In this document: positions 24,378-35,919 of the stretch, one piece after another
How positions within the stretch are numbered: position 1 is the stretch's first letter
Layout: the number at the start of each line of letters is the position of its first letter
NCBI GenBank assembly: GCA_023974075.1
Contig: JAMFTG010000525.1
Coordinates: 1 to 64,000 of the forward strand
Direction: 5' to 3'
DNA: 64,000 bases
From: Chaenocephalus aceratus
Taxonomy: Eukaryota; Chordata; Actinopteri; Perciformes; Channichthyidae
Notes under the pieces: generated by a model
What the model saw: the letters and a program-made list of their open reading frames with translations, nothing else
Told to the model about the DNA's origin: nothing
Database searches by the model: none
Program-made: the position numbers and the translations under genes

Positions 24378-26037
24378 CGTAAAGCATCCAAATCAATTTG
24401 TGTTAAAAAACGTGTTTCTCACAACCGTATTGGGTGGTTTTAGAGATATATGATGCACCTTCAGCTGCAAAGGAGGAAAGATTGCTAGCGCCCGGCGAGC
24501 CCATTTGTCCAGCTTGATGATGCGGTGGCCCTGTCACCGTCGCCGCTGTTAAGGGGGAAAGAAATAGGGGGCACGGGGGGGGGCCTCACCCCTACATCTC
24601 ACCAGCCCCACGGTCCACAGAACGCCTGCCACGCTGTGCACCACGACCGGCATCCAGCTCACAGGGCATAAATCAAGATCATTCTCTGCACGCCTTGAAC
24701 TGTGACCCCCAACACAATTCACACCAGGAGAGGGGGAGTGAGGCAGTGTGGGTGTAGGGGAAGAAGGGTAAAAGAGGGAGTCCACCTCCGAGAGATGGTG
24801 GGTGAGGTAACAGAGGATTTGTGTGTGCGTCCGTTGCGATTAGTCACCGGCGTCCAGATTGAGGCGGGGCGTCCCGTCTAAACGCTCTGTCTTTATGAGC
24901 CATTAATCTTCGACTCAGGCCATTTTCATTACCGCCAAACCCCCGTCTTTGGAGCCACCAGCTGCATGATACTGCATAGTGGAAATTAATAACCCACCCA
25001 TCTCTGCCTTACAATCGCCCCCCTCCACCACCACACCTCTCCATCAGGGCCCCACCCGCTTAGGGGCCTTGCATATGATGGAAGACGCAAGAAAGACGAG
25101 TTTCCGCAACACTTTTTGGGTGCGATTTGCATCCCTGGCAAGCTTTCACTTTCCTTCTTTTCAGTTTACCCTACTGCATGCACCTTTTCTCCTTGTCTCC
25201 TGCTGCCATTTGACTTCCCCTAGCTAAGACAAACAATTCATCCCGAGCATTTAAAATTCTCCCGGCGCCTTGACACTTTGATGCAGCCGTGAGCTAGGAG
25301 GAAGAGAAAGAAAGGCCTGGTGACAGAGAGAGAGAGAGGGAGGGAGAGGGAAGAGGTAGAACACAAGGGCATGAGGGGAGGGGGGGGTCTATATTAATTC
25401 CTCTGTCGTCTAACTGAAAGAGAAAGAGCGGGAAATGACCCCCTGGGTCCCCTTAGGACTGCGAGGTGCCTTCTGGTGTGGTTGTTAGTGAGCAAAGGGA
25501 CTGCACATTATTAAATACTGTACGTGCTTAGGCAGCCTGCTGGCTTCAGGGAGACCCGGGGAGGATACGGCGTGATGTGACAGCCAATAAATGGAAGAGC
25601 GTAAATGAATAGCCCTCATCGATGGATAGGAGGCAGAGGCAATGAGCGAGGGGCCGGTTGTTGCCACAGTGATAAAGCACAAGTTTAAAAAAGGGGCAAC
25701 ACAGACTTAAAGTTGACGGCTGCAGTGGGCGCTCTCGATCTCGGTTTATGAAACACATTCATTACGAGGGAAAAGCAAAAGGAGTGACACTGTGGCAAAA
25801 TTGAAAAGTTGGAAATAGTTTTTTCCGTTGCGGTGTGCGAACAGAGGGGAGCCCGCCTCATTTCCTGTTGAGAAGTGCAGTGCATTGTGGGCAACATATA
25901 TAGGAGGTTTTGTGATATGGATCACTGCTGGTCATCCATCACGGAACACAACAGTCATGAACACATTTCTACAACAAAGTTTGGATTTCTCGCACCTTCC
26001 TATTAAGAATTGGAACTTGCATTTAATATTGCATCAT
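24377..26037. other. Unique sequence with CNE-like patches, no gene
   Basis: Non-repetitive. Patches such as 24880-25010 (GCCATTAATCTTCG, GGAAATTAATAACCCACC) and 25440-25700 (CCAATAAATGG, AAATGAATAGCCCTCATC) carry TAAT-core motifs of the type bound by homeodomain proteins. A GA-rich tract lies at 25325-25360. Conservation cannot be judged here. Confidence 0.45.
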
Positions 26038-26280
26038 GCTAAGAAGATAAGAAGAACTTTATTGACATTGACATTGGGAAATGTTTGCGTTGCAGCAGCA
26101 TAAAAAGACATGGCATTGTACAATACAAATTAAAGGACTAGAAATAAACATTCCAAAATGTAAACATCTCAATAGAAATAAAATGGCATTAAAAGAAAGT
26201 TGAATTACAAATTATATAAAATATAAAGCAGGATATTTTATACACATAAGTATCTATTGAATCAAGATAATATTGTACTT
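26038..26280 (-). mobile_element. 3'-end fragment of a non-LTR retroelement
   Basis: GCTAAGAAGATAAGAAGAAC followed by TTTATTGACATTGACATTGG, GGGAAATG and TTGCAGCAGCATAAAA is the complement of a common fish LINE 3' end with a (CTTAT)-like tail, followed by AT-rich UTR. No coding remains. Confidence 0.6.
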
Positions 26281-26836
26281 AAATGCTGTAAAAAGGACAA
26301 AAATACCAAGCAGAACAGAACTTTTCTATAGAGAGATATAATCAATATAATAGAAAGTTTGACGTGGCCTCGGCTGACTTCAAAGCACCAGGATCCCTCT
26401 AAACACAAATCAATACAAACAATGCTCAGACATATAAGAGACTCTAAATGAACTCCGCAGATGATGCTGCTCCACGGCCTCGTGCATCCCGCAGACGCTT
26501 TGCATAATGAGATAAACAGCCCGAACAAGCCCCGGTGACCTGTGTGTGTAGGAGAAGAGGTAGAGTCAGGCGTTCTGACCCGCTTCCGTTTCCAACCTGG
26601 CACCGCACCGCTGATAGACGAGCGGCGCTCTCCAGAGATTGCATTATTCCACCGAACATGAAATGTTTTGCTCGTCTTATCACTCCCCTGAAATGTGCAC
26701 TACTGTTAATAGTGGTTCAGCTCAGGCAAAGTGTGTTTTAGTGCGAAACAGAAAATGATTTGCTTACGACACAGAAACCCATTCGGTTGACATCATTTCC
26801 ACCAGGCAAGCAGTTAGAAAGCGTGTCTTTGATGAG
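26281..26836. other. Unique sequence, no gene
   Basis: Contains a non-repetitive patch at 26440-26660 with GCTTTGCATAATGAGATAAAC (octamer-like plus GATA motif) that may be regulatory. ORFs here have no domain. Confidence 0.45.
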
Positions 26837-27255
26837 GAGTTGTGTGACGTTACTAAGTGCATTTACTCAATTACTGTACTTAAGTACAATTTTGAGGTAC
26901 TTAAGTATTTCAATTTGATGCTACTCTGTACTTCTACCCCCACTACAGTTCAGAGGTACATGGTTTACTTCTACTCCACTACATGTATTAATCCCTCTAG
27001 TTACTTCACAGATGTGGATGAATGATGTGAAATATAACCAAGTGTTGAATCAGACTTTAGTTCCACCTGGAGTAAATCCACCAGCTACCCTGCAGTCTAC
27101 AAAGTACTTCAGACTAGCTGCACCTTCACCAGCTTTGAGAACACTTTCATGATCAATCATTATAAAACATATATATATATTATTCTGAAATGGACCAATA
27201 CTTTTTAATGTTGGTACTTTGGAATGACAAGATCTGAGTACTTCTCCCACCTCTG
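26837..27255. mobile_element. hAT-type MITE (CAGTGGTG...CACCTCTG family)
   Basis: Begins with a degraded GAGTTGTGTGACGTTACTAA end, then AGTGCATTTACTCA, TACTTAAGTACAATTTTGAG, and ends GAGTACTTCTCCCACCTCTG. The interior (CTACTCCACTACATGTATTA; TCAGACTTTAGTTCCACCTG) matches the copy at 55223-55743. No coding sequence. No clear 8-bp flank duplication. Confidence 0.85.
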
Positions 27256-30200
27256 ATAAGAACTCATCATATTGGTAATAATCTTAAATGTTTACAGTAA
27301 TTATAAGAATGACTTAATAGACCCCCACGGACACTAACCCACACCATAACATTATTATTACACATAATGATGTGAGCAATGTTCATCTATCTGAATACAT
27401 TTTGCACATTTCTGCACAGCCCTCCACTTTAAAATATAACACACTGTAGTTTGTCATATATTATCAATTATCATTATCTTTCAATATTTTTGTGTATTTA
27501 AATTTGCTTTAAATACTTATATACTAATATATATATATGTTTTTCTTTTTATAATTTGTTATCTCTTCTCCCAACTTATTTTCTTATGTTGTTAATGTTT
27601 TCACCACCACACAAATCCCTTATACCAACAATCACATTAACCCTCTCCAGAGCCATGACAGCAATTCATTCTGTTTTACACTGCAGCCACTTTCAAGCTC
27701 ATAAACCAAGCATAGGGAGAGTGTGCTTTTGCCGTCTCCTGCTGATGATGTCATCAACCTGACCGCGGATAACCTCACTTTCTCTTTTTTGCGATGACAT
27801 CATCCACAAAGCCCTCTTTTGGCTCCAATGGCGGTCATGAATCAGTCATGTCGGATGAAAGCTTTTCTTCCCAACAAACCGTCGACCCTGGAACCGAATT
27901 CATGAGGATGTCTGGCGGGTGGGTGGTGGTGAGAGGGGGGGGGGGGGGGGGGTCTGGGTTGGTTCAGCATGCCTCCGGGCGTCCAAGTATTGGATTTGAA
28001 CCCGGAGACCTGCGGGGTGTCAGGACGGGGTTCAGGGTCCCGGGCCCCATGCAGCTAGTGGGTCTGCAGGGAATAAAGGGAGTGCCAAGGTCTGGCCTCC
28101 TCCCTTCTCCCCCCCTTCACCATGCCCCCCCCCCCGGCTACCAACAATCAGCTGCAAGTGCAGAGAGACAGATCGTTGGAAGGCAAAAAAGCTGCGTTTT
28201 AACTTCTTCTTCTGTGGTGCATGCAGGCTGTTTGTGCTTCAGAGTGGCCCCCAGTAAGGGGACCTATTGTTCTCAAATCAATACCCCATCTCTCCCCTCT
28301 GCAACAGAGGAAAGAAGGCCCATCGACTACACAGGACTCACTTTCATGATCCTCGCCACTGAAGAAGAGAAGGGGGAGAAAAAGTGGCTGGGAGGAGGGA
28401 GGGGGGAGGACACTGCGGGGGCCGGCGGTATAAAGACACTAGAGGAAGAAAAAGCGACCTCGGGGGTCAGCGCTCTCTTTAGCACCGCACACAGCCAAGC
28501 TATCTATAGCTGAGCGGAGCCAGATTGATCCTATTGTCTTAAAGGAAGAAAGGGAGGTTGATCCGAGAAGGCGTCATATCATCAAGCTAACAGCATCAGA
28601 GCACACACTAACTATAGCTCAGGGAGAAACAAGTGCACTCTTATGCAGAGGAGATATCGGAATATAAGCTATTGATTGTCAGTCTAACTTTTCTATTCTT
28701 GGATGTTCAAAAAGATCAGATGTGTGTGCTCGATAAGAGAGCGATTTCCAGTTGTTGCTGAATGTCAGCAAAACGTCCTCATCTTGTTTTGTTTCAAAGC
28801 AGGTTGATATTTTTCTTCCTGGGAAACATTTTTCCTACAAAAGCTCTTCAACAAGGTAGGTTCTTGTGGCTGGGTCATTCCATTGAAAGCCATGTTCCCC
28901 TGCTTCCTAAACATCTCATCATAAAACTTCCAGGAATTAAAATGCTGAGCAGTCGTTGACTGCTGCGTTGACCGGTTTGTTGGGTCAGGGCCAAAAGCAG
29001 TGATAATTGAGAAGCAAAAACATGTTTTTCTTTTTATTTCTACACCAAGTCTTCTTTTTCTGTATCACTGCACAATTTCCACAGCTGTACGGCGGATTAC
29101 GTCTTCCTCAAATGTGAAAGAAAATGTAATTCTGCTTTCCACAGGGGTATCGTCTTTATAGCTTTTCCCCCTGCACAGGTGTCTCTGCGTAAGCGAGCGA
29201 GATAGAGAGAGAGAGAGGGAGCGCAAGATGCCTTAATGGAGTTATGCAAATGAAGGCGGCCCCCATAATCCCCTGGCTAAGTATTCCACCGGAGATGTGG
29301 ACCGTACAGCTGTGTACAACGGGATCCTAGCTGTGTATCTGCATCCACGTAGTGTGAATTAAGACCCCCCCCGCTGCTTCCTTCAGCATCCTTCTGTTGC
29401 CACTGCCAATAAACGTACTTGTCTGGAAGTAGGCAGAGTTGAAGCGTCTATATTCAGACGTGGTTACATGTAGAATGTATCCCTTTTGTTTATTTATAAT
29501 GCTGCTTGTGTGGGAGTTTGTTTACATGTTTACGGCGTGTGATTTCCCATACAGGACGCTCGAGAGCTTCCCAGATTTATATGCGCTTTTTATGGTGTGT
29601 TGCTTTATTTTATGCTTGACTGTCTCCGCTGATGAATGTGTCCTTGAGGCCGATTACACTCGGCGTAATGTGTATATATGTGCCATTAAACGTGCGGAGG
29701 AAAGGGGTTTATTCAGTGTGTGTGAATAACATGGCCAGATGTGTACCTGGCTTTCTCTAATATGTGACGTCTGGAAATGAGTCACACATAGACTGACCTC
29801 TGGATCTCAGAGAGGGAGACGGAGAGAGGAGGGAAGCCCACCCTCCCGTCACCCCCTCCGGTGACTCACACACCCAGCGTGAGTGTAGGCCTCTACCCAC
29901 AGCCCCCTGCTGCTTGTTTAGAACAACAACAGAGGGAGACAGTGGGATCACAGAGGAGCTGGCAGGGAGGAGAGACAGTGGGAGAGAGAAAAGAGGAGGG
30001 GGGAGACACTGGATATTTATGATTCCAAGGGACGGTTGGAATTAGACTACAACAAACATATTTTAATGTTAAGACCCAGATAGATTTGGCTAACAGGATT
30101 CATACAAACATGACTTGCCATTTTCCACTCGTCTTTATGAATGAAAGTGAACCTGAAACCATTCATCGTCACACTGCAGTCAATCTTTCCCTTTCCCGTC

Positions 30201-30617
30201 AGCAGAGAGGAGGCGGGAGTGTGGGAGTGTGGGAGTGCAGCATAGATAAATGTGTGCGCAGGGTGCCACGGCACCCACAGGTGTGATTCATGTGCTGTAA
30301 TGCTCCTGACCCAAGTCAAAGGGTTACAGATTTACGGAAATGAAATACAACATCATTCCTTTTTCCCTCCTGCTCACAAAGCAGTCAAAGAGGCTGCAGC
30401 AACAGTCTTTGTCAGTGTTGAACTAACACTTAATAATTCATGTACACATATACACAATTGTTCATTTCTACATATACAAATACTTGACTGGTCCAAATGC
30501 ATGTACTCCACACACGAAAATTAACGTTTCCAAATTAAAACACACTGAGCAGATTTCACATAAATGTATTAAGTCAGTTAAAAGTAATAATATGTAGTAT
30601 ATATAATACATTTCATA
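27256..30617. other. 3.4 kb without a gene; regulatory-looking unique DNA
   Basis: A 239-codon ORF at 27794-28513 has biased composition (a Gly run from an 18-bp G tract at 27935-27952, Pro/Gly stretches) and no family motif, so I do not call it. A perfect POU octamer ATGCAAAT lies at 29244-29251 in a non-repetitive patch (29220-29370) with CTTAATGGAG and CCCCATAATCCCC. A GA tract lies at 29190-29218. AT-rich sequence fills 27350-27600. Confidence 0.5.
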
Positions 30618-30740
30618 ACAAATCAGAATACCTTTAATCGTCCCACAGATGGGAAATGTACATTGTTACAAGTGGAGATAGGGTCAAACAAATAAAACCC
30701 TATTAGAAAGGGCATGCACATAATATTTCAAATGGAAACA
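30618..30740 (-). mobile_element. 3'-end fragment of a non-LTR retroelement
   Basis: TCAGAATACCTTTAATCGTC followed by CCACAGATGGGAAATGTACA and TTGTTACAAG resembles the complement of a Rex1-type LINE 3' UTR end. Short, non-coding. Confidence 0.5.
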
Positions 30741-33296
30741 AATTGAAAAAGTCAACGTAAAGTCAACAACTCAGCCCTGAGCATGCACCTGACACCCCTC
30801 CAATCCCATTAACACGTATTTAGGGATCTCTAATGGAAATTGATCAGTGATTAAGATCATTTCAGGTTAATCCAATTAATCAATGCCCGCTGATTAGGAT
30901 GGTGGCAAAAAAGATTCATCACGAGTCCCCTCGGCCCCCCCCACCCCCCCTGCAGTCAGCTGCAGTTAGCGGGGAATTCTAAACAAGCGTGTCACCTTCA
31001 GGTCTTCCTTGGAGAAGAAGTGTGCAAGAAGTCAACTGGCAGAGGTAGGGGGGGGCTAAAGAGCCATCAGAAAATAGGAAATGGCAAGATGGAAAAGCAA
31101 GAAGTGAACAAAATGGAGTCAAAAGCAGGGTCAGTTCTCACTATGCGTTATAATAACCCTCTCTTATCCTTTGACCATTCAATTAGACTGTAATCTGAGT
31201 TACTGTGTGCTCAACATTGTTGACTAAAAAGAGAGAATGACTTCGTCCTTGTTTAATTTAAGACTATATATTACCAAAAAATCGATGAAACTACTACAAG
31301 TATATCAAACAAGCTCACTGGAGTTCACAATACATCTGGAAATTAGAACTGGTGTCGTCCAAGAGCCGACTGTTGATCAATCCTTTGAGGAAATCTAAAG
31401 CATGAACATAAAGCAAAGTGAACCTGGGTCTCCTTCCAGGCCTTACTACAAACTGTCACTTGCTGTTGGCACGACGACAAGCAGTTTAATGACCTAAAGG
31501 AAAGCAGCCGCAGAAACGTCACAACCATTATGATTAGCTCATCACAAACAACTGAATGAAAGGATGATTGACAGCGTGTTGCAAGATAGAATCCCACTTC
31601 CTGATCTACAGATTCATACTTTTTGGAAGATAAACTCTTGGCTAGAGCTTCAGGGTAACTTTGCTTTACATTTGGACTCAAACGGATCCTTTTTCCTTCA
31701 GTTCGTGCTGCCAAAAGGCGTACATTATCTAAAACAGTGTTTTGCTCTCAGTCTGGAATACAGGAATGATCCTTTATTCTGCGCATGATGAAGGACTTCT
31801 GACCCCTTCTGGGTATTTTTTAACATATTAGATCCATATTTTGGTTTCCCATCAAGTCTAGGCTTGGCAACGTCTTTTTCACGAGTTCTTCTCACTCTCC
31901 CATGTCTACACACTTCTCTTATGAAATATTATTCTTCGAGTTTCAATGTGCCTCGAGTTATATCGTGTGGCGTTGTTCTGACCATAGCATGTCAGTGATT
32001 CGCTGAAGTAAAACGCTGCACTGGGGTCAGATGTGGAGTGGAGTGAGAGGCTCTTTGGGCATGGGGCAGGTCAGTAAGGGCGCAAAAAGCACACACGCTG
32101 GCCCGTGTTAGAGCAGAGGACAGGCGCAATTTATGGAGCAATTTATGGGAACTGTTGGAGAGAAGCGGGAGCTGCCAGTCCTCACTTTCTCTCTCAATCT
32201 CCAACACTTGGATGCACGCAGACACACATTCATCAATTGTGTGTGTGCGTGAAGCCCACGCGCAGCACCTCGCACACTCAATGTGCACCTAAAGCAGTTC
32301 CCACACTGCACGGAGAGGACGACACACCTGTGGGCAGGACGTCATTGAAAGCAGCACAGAGACAGACACACCCTGTGAGTCAGCCTGTGGTCTGAATGGA
32401 TAAACGATAGAAGCAGAGATCCATGCTAAAGAGCTTCACACACCTTATACCTCATAGTGATATCTGTAGCATACTTTCGACAGGTACTAAATGTAGGCTG
32501 TGACTATATAGTAAGCTTGGATTTGCAAAACATTGTAAAAAACGTGACATTCTGTTTTGACTAGTTTTAAAAAGAAGTGCATGCATCAAAAATCCACTCC
32601 CGTACGCCTACTACTATATATTTGTTGCATGTGAGAATGTTCCTGTTATGAATGTCTTGAATAAATCTAAATGAAGAAAAACATTCTTTAGACCACAACC
32701 TGTCTTTAGCTAACCATTTCACTGAAATGCTAAACCATCTTGCGAGGGTCAGAAAAGTTTCCAATTTATGTTTCTGAATAACCACGAACCCAAATATGTT
32801 TCATATCAACCTGGAAAACAAACTACAGATGGAATGATTACTGATGGGATCCCATCATGCGGTAGCAAATACAAAATAAGGTTTGCTTAGGTCTTTCTTT
32901 GAAGATCTGTTTTTGTTAAATAGCTTACTTCAGAGTGTGTGAAACTGAAATGATTATGTAATCTCAATTGGTTATATCTAACCACACAGACTAAAAGAGA
33001 GGTATGTGTTGGGGACAGAGAGAAGGGATAGTAAAGGGCAGTCGTGGGAGAATGGAGATGAAACAGGAACCGAAGGAGGAAATGAGAGCTCGGGGGCCGG
33101 AAGAGGTAAAGCTGGGTTAAGATTTGTTTAGTGGCCGATTAACTGAACCACGTGACCTTTCTGGATCAAAACATACAGATAAGTCTCTTCTTTTAGGTGC
33201 ACTCAGGTCATACAGGTCAATCAGGCTAGAACTTAGTAAAACTCTATGTGAATAAAATGGTAACCAAACACTTCTTTGCATGCTGCTAAAAAGTAG
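30741..33296. other. Unique sequence, no gene
   Basis: The patch 30780-30930 is AT-rich but non-repetitive, with clustered TAAT/ATTA cores (CCATTAACACG, CCAATTAATCAATG, GCTGATTAGGAT) like a homeodomain-bound enhancer. Nothing else recognisable; ORFs of 60 to 123 codons have no domain. Confidence 0.45.
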
Positions 33297-35172
33297 TTAA
33301 AGGGCCCTATTCTGTTCATATCAGTATGTAGTGTCTCTACTTTAAGAGTCCTCTCCTGCTGATGTTCAGGTGTATATCAGTATGTAGTGTCTCTACTTTA
33401 AAGAGTCCTATCCTGCTGATGTCCAGGTGTATATCAGTATGTAGTGTCTCTACTTTAAAGAGTCCTCTCCTGATGAGGTTCAGGTGTATATCAGTATGTA
33501 GTGTCTCTACTTTAAAGAGTCCTCTCCTGCTGATGTTCAGGTGTATATCAGTATGTAGTGTCTCTACTTTAAAGAGTCCTCTCCTGCTGATGTTCAGGTG
33601 TATATCAGTATGTAGTGTCTCTACTTTAAAGAGTCCTCTCCTGCTGATGTTCAGGTGTATATCAGTATGTAGTGTCTCTACTTTAAAGAGTCCTCTCCTG
33701 ATGAGGTTCAGGTGTATATCAGTATGTAGTGTCTCTACTTTAAAGAGTCCTCTCCTGCTGATGTTCAGGTGTATATCAGTATGTAGTGTCTCTACTTTAA
33801 AGAGTCCTATCCTGCTGATGTCCAGGTGTATATCAGTATGTAGTGTCTCTACTTTAAAGAGTCCTCTCCTGCTGATGTTCAGGTGTATATCAGTATGTAG
33901 TGTCTCTAATTTAAAGAGTCCTCTCCTGATGATGTTCAGGTGTATCAGTATGTAGTGTCTCTACTTTAAAGAGTCCTCTCCTGCTGATGTCCAGGTATAT
34001 ATCAGTATGTAGTGTCTCTACTTTAAAGAGTCCTCTCCTGCTGATGTCAGGTGTATATCAGTATGTAGTGTCTCTACTTTAAAGAGTCCTCTCCTGATGA
34101 TGTTCAGGTGTATCAGTATGTAGTGTCTCTACTTAAAGAGTCCTCTCCTGCTGATGTCCAGGTGTATATCAGTATTTAGTGTCTCTACTTTAAAGAGTCC
34201 TCTCCTGCTGATGTTCAGGTGTATATCAGTATGTAGTGTCTCTACTTTAAAGAGTCCTCTCCTGCTGATGTTCAGGTATATATCAGTATGTAGTGTCTCT
34301 ACTTTAAAGAGTCCTCTCCTGCTGATGTTCAGGTGTATATCAGTATGTAGTGTCCTCTACTTTAAAGAGTCCTCTCCTGCTGAGGTTCAGGTGTATATCA
34401 GTATGTAGGTCTCTACTTTAAAGAGTCCTCTCCTGCTGATGTTTCAGGTGTATATCAAGTATGTAGAGTCTCTACTTTAAAGAGTCCTCTCCTGCTGAGT
34501 CAGGTGTATAGTATGTGCTGATGTTCAGGTGTATATAAGTATGTAGAGTCTCTACTTTAAAGAGTCCTCTCTGCTGATGTTCAGGTGTATATCAGTATGT
34601 AGTTGTCTCTACTTTAAAGAGTCCTCTTCTGCTGATGTTCAGGTGTATATCAGTATGTAGTGTCTCTACTTTAAAGAGTCTTCTGCTGCTGTTCCGGTAT
34701 CAGTATGTAGTGTCTCTACTTTAAAGGTCCTCTCCTGCTGATGTTTCATGTGTATATCAGTATGTAGTGTCTCTACTTTAAAGAGTCCTCTCCTGCTGAT
34801 GTTCAGGTGTATATCAGTATGTAGTGTCTCTACTTTAAAGAGTCCTCTCCTGCTGATGTTCAGGTGTATATCAGTATGTAGTGTCTCTACATGTCTCCAT
34901 GCTTTAATGTTCAAAAAGTTCTTTATTGTTCTCATACTGTCTGGCTGCAGCACCTCTTTTCACCCTCTGTCTGAAACCAGAGCCCAGTCTGCTCTGAGTG
35001 GTTAGGTGGCCGGCTCTGTTGTGATTGGTCAACTGCTTAGATATGTCCCGCCCCTTATCACTTATCCTCTGGGGAACACAGGGATTTTATTTACATGCTC
35101 AAAACCTTATAAGACCCTGCAGGAAAGGATCAGAATATGATCTTGTGGGGTGAGAATGCATTACGAGTGTGT
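33297..35172. mobile_element. TTAA-target MITE expanded by an internal 57-bp minisatellite
   Basis: Starts TTAAAGGGCCCTATTCTGTT. After the array, 34890-35172 holds body sequence typical of an abundant fish TTAA MITE (GGCTGCAGCACCTCTTTTCA; TTGTGATTGGTCAACTGC; TCCCGCCCCTTATC; GGTGAGAATGC). The right terminus is not seen: a hAT MITE follows at 35181 and I found no matching TTAA end beyond it. Non-coding. Confidence 0.75.
33318..34890. repeat. 57-bp minisatellite, about 28 copies
   Basis: Unit: TTTAAAGAGTCCTCTCCTGC, then TGATGTTCAGGTGTATATCA, then GTATGTAGTGTCTCTAC (57 bp, 19 codons). Because 57 is divisible by three, one frame stays open for 197 codons (33362-33955) with a 19-residue repeat rich in Cys, Ser and Leu; this is a by-product. 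Copies in 34330-34740 carry indels and are more decayed than those on either side. Confidence 0.97.
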
Positions 35173-35180
35173 ATCCTTAC

Positions 35181-35911
35181 CAGAGTTGGGTGTTGGGCGT
35201 CACTGTAATAATATTACTTTTGTCGGTAGGAGTAGTTTAACTCGCTACTTTTATAATTCAGTAATCAAACTACAGTTACTAACATTGCCCCGACACGCGT
35301 TACTTCGTTACTTACTAAAATCATCATCAAACCTCAACAAACACCTGCAAAGAACACATGCTAAGGTGAAGCTAACGCACAGCTATTTGTTGTTTGTTTA
35401 TATCACGTAGTCTGTCTTCTTCTCTGTTTTCCGGTTGTTGCCTGTTTTGAATGACGAATACACACTACCACTGCCTGCTGGTAAGGAGAGTTATTGCCAC
35501 TCACGCATGCGCAGTTCGTACGTGCTCGGCTGAAGTCTTTGCGGGTGCTCCAGTCTGGTTCCAGTGCAACACATGGCCAACGTGCAGGAGAACACGCCGA
35601 CGCAACAGCGTGAGCAGAGATAGACTGCGCAAATATACAGATAGCAGGAGGACGAGGACAGCCACGGTCAGATAGGAAAACATTCAGGATCTGGATCAGT
35701 CTTAGTTCAATGGAAACTGAACTAAGAGAAACATTTGAACTTTAGCAGTCTGCGTGATTGCCTGCAGGGAGGGGCGGGCCGGCCCCGCGAGTAACGAGTA
35801 AAGTAACGAGTTACTTTATGTAGAGTAATGAAGTAGTGTAATATATTACTTTTTTAAAAAGGAATATTTAATATGTAATATATTACTTTTTGTTATACGA
35901 CCCCATCTCTG
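35181..35911. mobile_element. hAT MITE with near-perfect 8-bp target duplication
   Basis: Starts CAGAGTTGGGTGTTGGGCGT and ends ATACGACCCCATCTCTG. Flanks are ATCCTTAC (35173-35180) and ATCCTTAA (35912-35919), one mismatch. Same family as 12023-13009. The interior has repeated GTAACGAGTAAAGTAACGAG and TAATATATTACTTTTT strings; no transposase. Confidence 0.92.
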
Positions 35912-35919
35912 ATCCTTAA

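Noticed and set aside
27794..28513. 239-codon ORF
   Set aside because: Contains a Gly run from an 18-bp G tract, Pro/Gly-rich low complexity, no domain and no visible splice or start context. Likely chance in GC-rich DNA.
33362..33955. 197-codon ORF with a 19-residue repeat
   Set aside because: The 57-bp unit is divisible by three and stop-free in this frame. It lies within a MITE and indels in neighbouring units do not respect the frame.
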